64,000 nt of DNA, taken from Corallococcus sp. NCRR (GTDB lineage Bacteria > Myxococcota > Myxococcia > Myxococcales > Myxococcaceae). The notes beneath the pieces are model-generated. The model saw only the letters and a list, made by a program, of their open reading frames with translations. It was not told where the DNA came from and searched no databases. Both the position numbers and the translations under genes were made by a program. The stretch is taken from positions 62,001 to 126,000 of the forward strand of contig NZ_CP114039.1 of the NCBI RefSeq assembly GCF_026965535.1, written 5' to 3'. Below are positions 10,143-18,761 of this stretch, piece after piece (position 1 is the first letter of the stretch; each line of letters starts with the position of its first letter).

Positions 10143-10907
10143 TCAGGGATGGGCGCGCAGGTGTTCCTGGAGCGACCGCAGCGGCGCCTGGTCCACGCGG
10201 ATGCGTCCTCGCGTGGGGAAGTCCAGGTCCAGCAGGGTGAACATCACGGCGGTCAGGATGACCACGAACAGGCTCCAGGAGAGGAGCCCGCGGACATGCG
10301 CCTCCGGCCGGTATCCCAGGAGAACGCCGGAGCCGAGCATCCCGATGATCAGCAGGACGAAGATGGTGCGCGGGATGAGGTTGTGGGCCGCCGCGAGGCG
10401 CTCCTCGCCGACGTCGAACACGTCGTTCATCGCCTGGGTGACGAGGATGAGCACGGGGGCCTCGATGCGGGGCGCCAGCGTCTCCAGCCGGGCCCAGAGC
10501 TCCGTCTGGAGCGACTCCGACTCCTGGAGCTTCTTCGCGAAGACGGCCGGCTCGTTCGCGGCTTCGTGCCCCTCCAGGCGAAGGTCGGTGTAGCGGCGCA
10601 GCCAGGCGCGCAGCTCGCCGCGAGAGGGCTCGGGGAGATAGCCGACGCGCAGGTAGAGCGTGCCGATGGCGTTCGACTCCTTCACCACGAGTGCGCGGCG
10701 CAGCGAGTACCGGTCCGCGGCCATGGAGAAGGAGAAGGCCAGCAGCAGCGCCACCAGGCCGAGCACCGACGCCTGGAGCGCCGACACGTCGCCGAGCCCC
10801 GGCTTCCGGTGACTGAGCCGGTGGCCAGTCTCCAGGCACAGGAAGAGCAGGCCCATCACCATCAGGGCGAGCAGCCGCACGGGGATGCCGTCGAGGATTC
10901 GCATCAT
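10143..10907 (-). CDS. DUF4239 (bestrophin-like) membrane protein
   Basis: A 254-residue inner-membrane protein with two hydrophobic helices near the N-terminus (about 9-24 and 45-65) and two near the C-terminus (about 185-205 and 212-235), around a soluble helical middle. This layout and the SALQASVLGLVALLLAFSFSM segment match the DUF4239 family, distantly related to bestrophin anion channels; the function is unproven. Two ATGs stand in tandem, and the first is used. It diverges from the potassium channel gene across about 140 bp. Confidence 0.75.
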   Translation of the reverse strand: MMRILDGIPVRLLALMVMGLLFLCLETGHRLSHRKPGLGDVSALQASVLGLVALLLAFSFSMAADRYSLRRALVVKESNAIGTLYLRVGYLPEPSRGELRAWLRRYTDLRLEGHEAANEPAVFAKKLQESESLQTELWARLETLAPRIEAPVLILVTQAMNDVFDVGEERLAAAHNLIPRTIFVLLIIGMLGSGVLLGYRPEAHVRGLLSWSLFVVILTAVMFTLLDLDFPTRGRIRVDQAPLRSLQEHLRAHP

Positions 10908-11048
10908 TCGCCGGAGCCGCTCCGCGCCATGGACAGGGCCGCGAGGAACGTCGGACCGGCACGCGCCCCTGGCAACGCGGCCTCCGGTCCAGGGCTCAGG
11001 GACGCTGTTGAACGTTCCCAGGGGGATTGCGCCTAAGCTGCGCGGCCC

Positions 11049-11903
11049 GTGGACCGTCCCTCCGAACAGAGCCCCCCGAGCGGCTTTCGCGCCCGCCTGC
11101 ACACGATCATCTTCGAAGCGGACACCTCGGCGGGGAGGGCGTTCGACATCGCCCTGCTCTGGGCCATCGTGTTCAGCGTGGCGGCGGTGATGCTGGAGAG
11201 CGTCGCGGAGGTGCGCGCGGAGCATGCCCACGCGCTGCACGTCGCGGAGTGGGTCTTCACCATCCTCTTCGCGCTGGAGTACGTGCTGCGGCTCATCGCG
11301 GTGCGCCAGCCGCTGCACTACGCGCGCAGCTTCTTCGGCATCGTGGACATGATGGCGCTGCTGCCGTCGTTCCTGAGCGTGCTGTTCCCCGGCGCGCAGA
11401 CGCTGCTGGTCATCCGCGTGCTGCGCCTGTTGCGCGTCTTCCGCATCCTCAAGCTGGGGCACCTCCTGGGTCAGGCGGAGGTGCTGCTCACGGCGCTGCG
11501 CGCGAGCCGCCCGAAGATCATCGTCTTCCTGGGCACCGTGCTGAGCATCGACGTCATCATGGGCGCGGTCATGTACATGGTGGAAGGCGAGGAGCACGGC
11601 TTCGACAGCATCCCCCGCTCCATGTACTGGGCCATCGTGACGATGACGACGGTGGGCTTCGGGGACATCACGCCCAAGACGGTGACGGGGCAGTTCCTCG
11701 CGTCCATCCTGATGGTGATGGGCTACGGCATCATCGCGGTGCCCACGGGCATCGTGTCGGTGGAGCTCGCCGCCGCCACGCGTCAGCAGGTGGATACCCA
11801 GGCGTGCCCGGGCTGTGGCGCACAGGGTCATGACCTGGATGCGCGTTATTGCAAACGCTGCGGCACGGCATTGGACTGGGGCCCCTCGCGGCCCACCGGG
11901 TGA
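11049..11903 (+). CDS. Voltage-gated potassium channel with C-terminal zinc ribbon
   Basis: A 284-residue six-helix channel. S4 carries the voltage-sensor pattern of a basic residue every third position (R123, R126, R129, R132, K135). The pore has the K+ selectivity filter TVGFGD (201-206). After S6, residues 253-271 form a CxxC-N11-CxxC zinc ribbon (C253, C256, C268, C271), an unusual cytoplasmic tail for a bacterial Kv channel; it may serve assembly or redox/metal gating (inference). The GTG start has no Shine-Dalgarno sequence, but a -10-like TAAGCT lies 9 bp before it, so the message may be leaderless. The methyltransferase gene follows after 21 bp. Confidence 0.9.
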   Translation: MDRPSEQSPPSGFRARLHTIIFEADTSAGRAFDIALLWAIVFSVAAVMLESVAEVRAEHAHALHVAEWVFTILFALEYVLRLIAVRQPLHYARSFFGIVDMMALLPSFLSVLFPGAQTLLVIRVLRLLRVFRILKLGHLLGQAEVLLTALRASRPKIIVFLGTVLSIDVIMGAVMYMVEGEEHGFDSIPRSMYWAIVTMTTVGFGDITPKTVTGQFLASILMVMGYGIIAVPTGIVSVELAAATRQQVDTQACPGCGAQGHDLDARYCKRCGTALDWGPSRPTG

Positions 11904-11924
11904 ATCTGTCTAGGATGGCCCGGC

Positions 11925-13502
11925 ATGGCCCGCGCCATCGACACGCCCGAACTGGATGAGGAGCTGCTGGTCCACCAGTTCCCCGACATCAACCGCAAGG
12001 CGGTGGGCGCGTTCTACACGCCCGCGCCCATCGTGGAGCGCACGCTCGCGCTCGCGCTGGCGCACGTGGGCGACAGGCCGCTCACGGTGGTGGATCCGGC
12101 CTGTGGCGCGGGGGCCTTCCTCGCCGCCGCCGCACGGCACCGCCCGGACGCGAGGCTGTGCGGCCTGGAGCTGGATGAAGGCGTCGCCCGCCTGTGCCAG
12201 GCCCGGGTACCTGGCGCGGACGTGCGCGTGGGGGACGCGCTCCGGGGTGGGTTGGAGCCCCTGCTCGAACAGACGCCGGAGGGGCACGCGGAGCTATGGG
12301 TGGGCAACCCGCCCTACAACGGCACGTCCGCGGTGCTGAAGGACGCGGCCTGCTACGCGAGGCTGCGCGCCCTGGTGCCGCTGGCGATGCCACCGGGCAC
12401 GAGCCTCCGGGACGACTTCGCGTTCTTCCTCCTGGTGGCCATGAAGCGGCTGACGACCCGGCCGGGAGTGCTGGCCTTCATCACGCCCGCGAGCCTGCTG
12501 GAGTCGTTCATCTACGCGCCGCTGCGCCACGCGCTGCTGCAAGCGCTCCACCTGCGCGAGGTCGTGGACCTGGGCCCGGGCATCTTCACGGGCACGCAGG
12601 TGCGCACGTGCATCACGGTGTGGACGTCGCGCGCGGACGCCAACGCCTCCGCGCCCCGCTACGAGCACAAGGGAAAGGGCCAGTGCTTCACGCCCGAGGC
12701 GCCCGAGTGGCGGCTCTCCCCCATCGCACAGGAGGCCGCCGCGCTGGACGCGGACTGGCGGGCGCGGGGCGAGCTGCTCACCACGCTCATCCCGGTGAGC
12801 CTGCCCGGGGTGAAGACGCGCTTCGATGAGCTGCTGGTGGACGCGGACCGGGAGCGGCTGCTCGCGCGCCTCCGGGCCTTCTGTGCCGCGCCCCAGGACT
12901 CACTGGAGGACTTCGCGAGGGAGCACGGATTGGAGCCCGCGCTGTTGCCCAAGCTGCGCGCGCTGAAGCAGGGGCCGGCGCTGGAGGTGGACGCAAGCCA
13001 CGTGCGTCCGTTCTTCCGCTACGGCGGCGCGAGGCACCGGGGCGCGGTGCCTCCAGAGGCGAAGGCATTCTGCTACCTGGACCGGCGGCTGATTCCGCGC
13101 GGAGACCACCGGCTGCGCGGCCCGTATGATCCGCACGAGGAGGCGGTGAAGCTGCTGTTCAACGTGCGCGAGTTGCCCCTGTCCGCGGCGCTGCTGGAGG
13201 AGCCCGGCTGCGTGCACGACCACCGCCACGCGCGGTTCGCGCCGCTGTACGTGCCCCAGCGGATCCGCGACGAGGGCCTGGGAATCACCCGGGGCGCCAG
13301 GTCCCGCGAGTCGCTGGGCCCGCTGGTGCCGAACCTGTCGCCCCGGGGGAGCGTCTGGGCGGAAGGCCTGGGCGGGCCGGAGGCGGCGTTCCGCGCGGTG
13401 ATGCGCTTCCTGAACGGGACGCAGGTGCAGCGCGTCTGGGCGCCCGCGTTCGGGGCTTCTCGCGTGGTGCCGGTGCCGCTGGAGGGCCCGCTGCCGGAGT
13501 GA
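11925..13502 (+). CDS. Orphan DNA adenine-N6 methyltransferase (type ISP/N6_Mtase-like)
   Basis: A 525-residue SAM-dependent DNA methyltransferase. Motif I is DPACGAGAFL (57-66) and catalytic motif IV is NPPY (128-131), the signature of adenine-N6 enzymes. The C-terminal 200 residues (LLFNVRELPLSAALLEEPG, YVPQRIRDEGLGI) resemble the target-recognition part of type ISP restriction-modification polypeptides. The helicase and nuclease parts of those 1000+ residue enzymes are absent, and no restriction gene is adjacent. It therefore looks like a solitary methyltransferase with an epigenetic role, or the remnant of a larger system. The start has no Shine-Dalgarno site but has TAGGAT 8 bp upstream, suggesting a leaderless message. 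Confidence 0.85.
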   Translation: MARAIDTPELDEELLVHQFPDINRKAVGAFYTPAPIVERTLALALAHVGDRPLTVVDPACGAGAFLAAAARHRPDARLCGLELDEGVARLCQARVPGADVRVGDALRGGLEPLLEQTPEGHAELWVGNPPYNGTSAVLKDAACYARLRALVPLAMPPGTSLRDDFAFFLLVAMKRLTTRPGVLAFITPASLLESFIYAPLRHALLQALHLREVVDLGPGIFTGTQVRTCITVWTSRADANASAPRYEHKGKGQCFTPEAPEWRLSPIAQEAAALDADWRARGELLTTLIPVSLPGVKTRFDELLVDADRERLLARLRAFCAAPQDSLEDFAREHGLEPALLPKLRALKQGPALEVDASHVRPFFRYGGARHRGAVPPEAKAFCYLDRRLIPRGDHRLRGPYDPHEEAVKLLFNVRELPLSAALLEEPGCVHDHRHARFAPLYVPQRIRDEGLGITRGARSRESLGPLVPNLSPRGSVWAEGLGGPEAAFRAVMRFLNGTQVQRVWAPAFGASRVVPVPLEGPLPE

Positions 13503-13613
13503 TGACTCCCCATCACCGGACGCATGCGGGGGTGGACATTCTCCAGCGAGAGGGGTGTGCGGCGGGTAGTGTGGCCCGCGCTGGGTAATCCCCATTCCTG
13601 GAGTCTCCAAGAC

Positions 13614-14171
13614 ATGACGATCCGTTCCCTGCTGGTTGCCACCGCCCTCCTCTCCACGCCCGCCCTGGCCCAGGACGCCGGGACGCCGGCCCCCGCTGAC
13701 GCGGGCACGAAGCCCGCCATCAAGAAGGGCGAGACGGTGAAGGCGATGCTGAAGGACGCCCAGGGCAAGGACGTGGGCGAGGTGACGATGGAGCAGGCGC
13801 CCAAGGGCGTGCTGGTGAAGGGCATGCTGATGAACCTGCCCGCGGGCGAGCACGCCTTCCACATCCACGAGACGGGCAAGTGCGAGGCGCCGGAGTTCAA
13901 GACGGCGGGTGGCCACTTCAACCCGACGAAGAAGCAGCACGGCGCGCTGTCGCCCAAGGGCCAGCACGCGGGTGACCTGCCGAACCTCTACGTCCCGCAG
14001 GACGGCAAGGTGCAGTTCGACGTCTTCCTCGCCGACCTGAAGCTGAAGTCGCTGCTCGACAAGGACGGCTCCGCCGTCATGGTCCACGCCAAGCTGGACG
14101 ACTACCGCACCGACCCGACCGGCGACGCCGGTGGCCGCATCGCCTGCGGCGTGGTGGAGAAGGCGGAGTAG
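13614..14171 (+). CDS. sodC: Periplasmic Cu/Zn superoxide dismutase
   Basis: A 185-residue exported enzyme that converts superoxide to oxygen and hydrogen peroxide. A signal peptide (about 1-20, TPALAQ) is followed by an Asp/Ala/Pro linker. Copper ligands are H83, H85 and H158; H101 bridges; zinc ligands are H109, H118 and D121. C90 and C178 make the conserved disulfide. All metal ligands are present, so it should be active. The gene stands alone and ends at a good terminator. Confidence 0.95.
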   Translation: MTIRSLLVATALLSTPALAQDAGTPAPADAGTKPAIKKGETVKAMLKDAQGKDVGEVTMEQAPKGVLVKGMLMNLPAGEHAFHIHETGKCEAPEFKTAGGHFNPTKKQHGALSPKGQHAGDLPNLYVPQDGKVQFDVFLADLKLKSLLDKDGSAVMVHAKLDDYRTDPTGDAGGRIACGVVEKAE

Positions 14172-14184
14172 TCACCGCTCCAAG

Positions 14185-14213
14185 GCCGATGCCTGCGCAT
14201 CAGGCATCGGCCC
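14185..14213. terminator. Terminator between sodC and the PIN gene
   Basis: A perfect 12-bp stem GGCCGATGCCTG/CAGGCATCGGCC with a 5-nt loop, followed by CGTTTCAT on the plus strand. It lies between two convergent genes and may serve both. Confidence 0.75.
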
Positions 14214-14219
14214 GTTTCA

Positions 14220-14837
14220 TCAGGACCTGGCTCGAAGCCCGGCTTGAACGGCGCCCAGTCCATCGTCGAAGCGCGTGATGAGCTTGCAGTGCAACTGCCG
14301 CAGCGCCAGCTTGACGCTGGACACATCGAAGTCATTCGAGTTCCGGTTCAGGAAAAGCGATGGCCCCGCCTCCTCTTCCAGTCGAGCCATGACGGACGCA
14401 AGCACCACCGCATCCGGGAACTGGAGCCGGATGTCTTCCGCCTCAAGGCGCGCGGCTCGAGCGATGACGTCCGCGTCGACAGGAAACACGTCCGAGCATT
14501 GGAGCACCCGCGCCCGGATGGACTCCAGTCGCTGCTCCGCGTCGGAGGTGTCCTTCACGAGAGAGGCAATCACCTCATTCCACGCATGCTGCTGGGGCTC
14601 GGAGAAACCCTCGCTCCGCTTTCGCTTTTCCAACTCCTTCGCCAATCGGCTCTGAAGGGCCTCGGCGTCGGGGATTTCGCGCCGGAGCTTCTCCGCGGGC
14701 TCGATGAAGCAAAAAGCAGGAATGCAAAGCTGGAGGGCCTTCGACTCCGCGAGATGGAGCAGTTGTTCACATGCCAGGGACTGCTCCTGCCTGAAGGCCA
14801 GTTCCAGGATGAAGTTCGTCTCGACGAAGACCCTCAA
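14220..14837 (-). CDS. PIN-domain protein, partner of upstream nuclease-like gene
   Basis: A 205-residue PIN-fold protein, a probable metal-dependent ribonuclease. The acidic site can be read as E6 (VETN, where D is usual), E46, D142 (FPDAVVLAS) and D169 (NSNDFD). It is longer than VapC toxins (about 130 residues) because of a helical insert at about 55-115. Its ATG overlaps the stop of the preceding gene by 4 bp. The region looks less GC-rich than its surroundings. No VapB-like DNA-binding antitoxin is present, so a classical VapBC pair is not supported. Confidence 0.8.
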   Translation of the reverse strand: MRVFVETNFILELAFRQEQSLACEQLLHLAESKALQLCIPAFCFIEPAEKLRREIPDAEALQSRLAKELEKRKRSEGFSEPQQHAWNEVIASLVKDTSDAEQRLESIRARVLQCSDVFPVDADVIARAARLEAEDIRLQFPDAVVLASVMARLEEEAGPSLFLNRNSNDFDVSSVKLALRQLHCKLITRFDDGLGAVQAGLRARS

Positions 14838-15310
14838 GCGTGTGCACCTCGCACCACCTCTCCCTGGGCCATGGCTCGTGGCAGTCCTGTGCGCATCAGG
14901 GGAGTACGCTTGTCCGCTCTATCGTCCGCGGAGGTCAGCTCAATAAGCCACCACGACACCAGCATGCCGAAAGCCAGGGGCCGGATGTCCTTGGGGCCAG
15001 TCCCGACGCGCTCGTAATAGGGCCCAAGGATGTGCGTGGCATCAAGCACCCACGTAGGCATGCCCCGCCCCTTCACCTTGGATGGCGCCCAGACATAGAG
15101 CTTGTCGGGTGTGACCAGCAGGAAGAACTCGCCACGAGGCCGCAGGTCGACGGACTCCAGGTTGAGCCAGTAACCCGCCGCCCATTCGCGGGTCGTGCCC
15201 AGGCGGGCTTTGACATCGGCCTGGACCTTCGCCTGTCCCGACCGGTCATAGACCGTGAAGTCGAAGTTCGATGGGGGATGAGAATGCGGTCCGGAATGCG
15301 ATTCCATCAT
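14834..15310 (-). CDS. Predicted PD-(D/E)XK-like nuclease-fold protein
   Basis: A 158-residue protein with a short core that fits a restriction-endonuclease-like fold: FDFTVYDRSGQ with D17, then AKVQADVKA giving D32-x-K34, then REWAAGYWLN and the hydrophobic strand FFLLVTPDKLYVW. The C-terminal half (ILGPYYERVG, LAFGMLVSWWLIELT) recalls a family, common in cyanobacteria, that is often found next to a PIN gene; this is from memory and unverified. The overlap with the PIN gene shows the two are translated together. It begins 37 bp after the VWA gene on the same strand, so it may share that operon or have been inserted behind it. Confidence 0.6.
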   Translation of the reverse strand: MMESHSGPHSHPPSNFDFTVYDRSGQAKVQADVKARLGTTREWAAGYWLNLESVDLRPRGEFFLLVTPDKLYVWAPSKVKGRGMPTWVLDATHILGPYYERVGTGPKDIRPLAFGMLVSWWLIELTSADDRADKRTPLMRTGLPRAMAQGEVVRGAHA

Positions 15311-15347
15311 ACCCCCATCATAGGCAGCGGTCTGACAACCCAGCGGG

Positions 15348-17627
15348 TCACACGTACCCGAACCGCCGCCGCGCGAACCACTCCGCGCCCAGGAGCGCGA
15401 TGAGCGCCACCAGGTAGTACCAGCGGTCCCACAGCGGCTGGTCCTTCGCGCGCCCCACCTCCACCACCGGCGGATCCAACAGCGGCACGTCTGGCATCCC
15501 GTCCTGCGGCAGCTTGTACGCCTTGCCCTCCGTGACGCTGGCGATCTGCTCCATCAGCGTTGGCCGCACCGACGCGTCCGACAGCTCCGGGCCCACCGCG
15601 CGCACCGCCACCGCGTCCTCGCCCTTGCCCAGGTCCGTCTCGCCCTTCTTCGCGGACGCGAGCAGCTTGTACGGCCCCGGCGCCGGCGGCGCGAACTCCA
15701 GCCGCACCACGCCGTCCGCCCCCGCGGTGCCCGTCTGCACCGCCACCGGCTTCCGCGTCGCCACGGAGAACAACTCCACCCGCACCTGCGCGCCCTCCGC
15801 CGGCTGGTAGTCCGCCATCCGCGCCTGCACCACCACGCCCACCGGCCGCCCCGGCTCCACCGAAGGCGGATCCGCCGTCACCTTCAGCGTCGTCAGGTCC
15901 GGATCCCGCACCAGCCAACGCAGCGCATTGCCCCAGAAGCGGTCATACGCCCGGCTCGGAGAACCGTCCCGGTGCGCCGTGAACGCCCACGACCACGTCG
16001 CGTCCGTCGCCACCACCATCGCCCGGCCCCGCCCGTAGTCCCACACCGACACGAGCGGCGCGTTCTTCCCGTCCACCGTCATGAACGGGTGGTCCATCAG
16101 CACCGTCGCCCCCGGCCGCGCCCGCGTCAGGTTCGCGCCCGGAATGGGCAACAGCTCCCCCCACGCGCCCTCCGTGCTCGCCGCGCCCGTTCCAATGGAC
16201 GTCACCGGATGCCGCAGGCCCTCCGGCGTGAGGCGCGGCTTGAACGGATCCGCGTTCGCGGGGCCCGCCGCCTCCACCGGCAGCGCCTCCATCAGCGTGG
16301 GCATCGACGCGCGCCCTTCACCCAGCACGCTGTCGCCGCCAATCATCACGAACGCGCCGCCCTCGTGGATGTAGCGCTCCAGGTTGCGCTCGTACTCCGC
16401 GATGGACAGCGAAGGGTCCGAGTAACCGAAGTTCTGGAAGATGACGACGTCGAACGTGTGCAGCTTCGTGTCGAAGATCTCCTCCATGGGGAACGGGATG
16501 AGCGACAGCTCCCGCTCGTTCGACACGCCCGGGTCATCCGACAGCGTGCGCAGGATGTAGAACGACACCAGGTCCACGTTCGCGTCCTGCTTGAGCAGCC
16601 CGCGCAGGAAGCGCTCGTCCCACGACGGCCGCCCCACCACCAGCAGCACGCGCACGCGGTCGCGAATGACTTTCAACGTGAACGAGCGGCTGTTGTTGTC
16701 GCTCACCGCTTCATCCGGGAACGTGGGCACCGTCACCGTGTAGACGAACCGCCCCGTCTGGTCCGGCGTGAAGGTGAAGGACACCGGCTTCACGTCGTCG
16801 CCGGTGGTCATCTTCACCAGCTTGCTCGCCACCGTCTTGCCCTCCTGGCTCAAGACGACGGGGATGTCCTGCCCGGAGAACCCGCGCCCGTGGATCTCCA
16901 CCTCCACCGTCAGCGAGTTGCGCACGAAGGCGAAGTCATCCACCTTCAGCCCCTCCACCGACAAGTCCTTCAGCGCCTCCTGCCCCACCAGGAACGTGGA
17001 CACCGGCACGCCCAGGTCCGTCAGCGCCGCGCGCGCCCGGCCCACCGCCCCGGCCTTCAGCTCCGCGTTGTCCGCGCCGTCGCTGAACAAGAGCACGCCG
17101 GACAGCTTGCGCGACCCCTGCCCTCCGGACGCCGCGGACCGCAGCGCCGCGAGCAGGTCCGTCGTGCCCGCCCGCGCCGGCTCCTGGGCCAGCTGCGCGG
17201 CCGTCACCGGAGAGAGCTCCGGGTCGACGCCGTACACCTCCACCGTGAAGCGGTCCTGCCAGGACGCGAACGTGGGCGCCGCCTTCTCCAGGAACGCCGC
17301 CACCTGCGCGCTGCGCGTGGGCCCGCCGGGCTCCGACGGGAAGTTCATGGACGCCGAGCGGTCCACCAGCACCGCCACCCGGTTCTTCATCCGCGCCACC
17401 TGCAGGTGCCGGATGCCGGGCTCCAACAGGAAGAAGAACGCCGCCACGCCCGCGCCCAGGCGCAGGCCCCACAGGAGCAGCTTGCGGCCCCGGGACGGCT
17501 CGCGGCGCACGCCCCATGCCGCCAGCGCGATGCCGAGCACCAGCCCCACGCCCAGCAGCACCAGCGCCCAGACGGGCAGCGGCGACAGGCTGACGAGCTT
17601 CCACGCGTTGAAGGACGGGGAGTTCAT
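15348..17627 (-). CDS. VWA-domain membrane protein with class I glutamine amidotransferase-like fold
   Basis: A 759-residue membrane protein. Two N-terminal helices (about 17-40 and 50-68) precede a VWA-like domain with a partial MIDAS (VDRSAS, FSDGAD). Next come an Ig-like segment (about 235-330) and a GATase1-like flavodoxin-type domain (VRVLLVVGRPSWDERFL, GGAFVMIGGDS). A second beta-sandwich and a C-terminal membrane helix complete it. Such proteins sit in MoxR/DUF58/VWA/DUF4159 gene clusters, thought to act as chaperone or cell-envelope stress modules. The DUF4159 gene lies 28 bp upstream on the same strand; no moxR is in view. Confidence 0.8.
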   Translation of the reverse strand: MNSPSFNAWKLVSLSPLPVWALVLLGVGLVLGIALAAWGVRREPSRGRKLLLWGLRLGAGVAAFFFLLEPGIRHLQVARMKNRVAVLVDRSASMNFPSEPGGPTRSAQVAAFLEKAAPTFASWQDRFTVEVYGVDPELSPVTAAQLAQEPARAGTTDLLAALRSAASGGQGSRKLSGVLLFSDGADNAELKAGAVGRARAALTDLGVPVSTFLVGQEALKDLSVEGLKVDDFAFVRNSLTVEVEIHGRGFSGQDIPVVLSQEGKTVASKLVKMTTGDDVKPVSFTFTPDQTGRFVYTVTVPTFPDEAVSDNNSRSFTLKVIRDRVRVLLVVGRPSWDERFLRGLLKQDANVDLVSFYILRTLSDDPGVSNERELSLIPFPMEEIFDTKLHTFDVVIFQNFGYSDPSLSIAEYERNLERYIHEGGAFVMIGGDSVLGEGRASMPTLMEALPVEAAGPANADPFKPRLTPEGLRHPVTSIGTGAASTEGAWGELLPIPGANLTRARPGATVLMDHPFMTVDGKNAPLVSVWDYGRGRAMVVATDATWSWAFTAHRDGSPSRAYDRFWGNALRWLVRDPDLTTLKVTADPPSVEPGRPVGVVVQARMADYQPAEGAQVRVELFSVATRKPVAVQTGTAGADGVVRLEFAPPAPGPYKLLASAKKGETDLGKGEDAVAVRAVGPELSDASVRPTLMEQIASVTEGKAYKLPQDGMPDVPLLDPPVVEVGRAKDQPLWDRWYYLVALIALLGAEWFARRRFGYV

Positions 17628-17655
17628 TCGAGGGTTCGCGCGAGGAAACGCTCGC

Positions 17656-18414
17656 TCAGCGCCGCTTGTTGAGGATGAGGGGCAGGTGCACCGCGTCGTC
17701 CTTGTAGTCCAGACAGAGCGCGTACATGCACAGGTTGATGCCCAGGCGGATGGCCAGCTCGCGCTGCGGCTCGCCGCCCGGGGACACGTCGAACTCGTAG
17801 TCGCCGGACTCGCTGCGGCTCCACGCGCCCGCCACGTCGTTCTGCGAATAGATGACCGCCGCGCGCTTGCCCACGCTCGCCACCAGCGGCAGCGGCTTGT
17901 GCAACAGGCGCCCCGGCGCCGCGTCCAGGAGGAAGAAGGACTTGAAGACGACGTGCGTCCCCGGCGCCTCCTTCAGCGGGCTCTGCGGCAGCACGCGCGC
18001 CATCTCCCGGCGGAAGCTGGCGTCGAAGCCGTCCCCGTCGCTGCCGTCGTTGGCGTCCCCGAACACGAAGCCGCCGTACGTCAGGTAGCGGCGCAGGTTG
18101 GACACCTCCGCGTCACTCAGCGCTGGGAAGGCCCCGTCCCCGCCGAAGTAGAGGAACGGGTACTCGAAAAGGTCCGGGCTGCTCAGCGCGAACGGGCGCG
18201 CGTCCGGCACCACCTCCACGGACGTGCGCCGCTGAAGCTCCCACGCCAGCCGGCGCAGCCCCGACAGCCGGCCGTCCCAGCGGCCTCCATGCCGGGCCAC
18301 GGCGGGGATGAAGCGGCTCTTCTCACCGAAGGCGGCCGCACGCCGGGACAGCAGCGGGACGAGCGCGGACGTGGCGAGCAGGAGGTTTCGACGGGAGAGG
18401 GACCGCACAGGCAT
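17656..18414 (-). CDS. DUF4159 protein with Tat-type leader
   Basis: A 252-residue exported protein. The N-terminus SRRNLLLATSALVPLLS is a twin-arginine signal. The rest has the DUF4159 pattern (FEYPFLYFGGDGAFP, LRRYLTYGGFVFGDAND), a GATase1-like fold without a recognisable catalytic cysteine. It is first in a two-gene unit with the VWA protein. The start is preceded by a short leader and a TATAAG element about 10 bp before the ATG. Confidence 0.8.
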   Translation of the reverse strand: MPVRSLSRRNLLLATSALVPLLSRRAAAFGEKSRFIPAVARHGGRWDGRLSGLRRLAWELQRRTSVEVVPDARPFALSSPDLFEYPFLYFGGDGAFPALSDAEVSNLRRYLTYGGFVFGDANDGSDGDGFDASFRREMARVLPQSPLKEAPGTHVVFKSFFLLDAAPGRLLHKPLPLVASVGKRAAVIYSQNDVAGAWSRSESGDYEFDVSPGGEPQRELAIRLGINLCMYALCLDYKDDAVHLPLILNKRR

Positions 18415-18425
18415 GGGGACCTGCT

Positions 18426-18462
18426 TATACCGTCGGCGGGTGCCTGCATTCCCTGGTATAGA
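18426..18462. promoter_or_regulatory. Divergent promoter region with paired TATA elements
   Basis: TATACC (18426-18431) and GGTATA (18455-18460) are inverted copies 23 bp apart, between the divergent DUF4159 (-) and small TM protein (+) genes. On the plus strand TATAGA (18457-18462) stands exactly 8 bp before the ATG, consistent with a leaderless start. Confidence 0.45.
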
Positions 18463-18470
18463 CGCGCCCC

Positions 18471-18734
18471 ATGGCGAAAGGCGGACAGACGCCCCCGGAG
18501 CCCGGCTCTGAACACGTGCGCGCCGCCTGGGCCCGCAAGGACGCCGGTGACGTGTCCGGCGCCCGGCGGGACGCGCAGCGCATCCTCGCGGACAGCCCTT
18601 CCCCGGAAGACCGCGAACGCGCGGAAGACCTGCTGCGGGCCACCCAGACGCCCCGCGCCCTCTACGGATACGCGCTCCTGGGCGCCGTCATCCTGGCGGT
18701 GCTGCTGGGGCTCGCCCTGACCCGCTATTCCTGA
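18471..18734 (+). CDS. Small tail-anchored membrane protein
   Basis: An 87-residue protein. The N-terminal 60 residues are charged and helical (VRAAWARKDAGDVSGARRDAQRILADSP), like one or two TPR-type helices. A single C-terminal membrane helix (about 65-84) anchors it with the bulk in the cytoplasm. No function is recognised. It heads a short row of plus-strand membrane-protein genes. Confidence 0.7.
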   Translation: MAKGGQTPPEPGSEHVRAAWARKDAGDVSGARRDAQRILADSPSPEDRERAEDLLRATQTPRALYGYALLGAVILAVLLGLALTRYS

Positions 18735-18761
18735 CGGCCACAGCCGCTAGGATGGCGCGCC

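Noticed and set aside
14220..14837. PIN protein as a VapC toxin of a VapBC pair
   Set aside because: It is too long, and the coupled gene is nuclease-like without a DNA-binding antitoxin motif.
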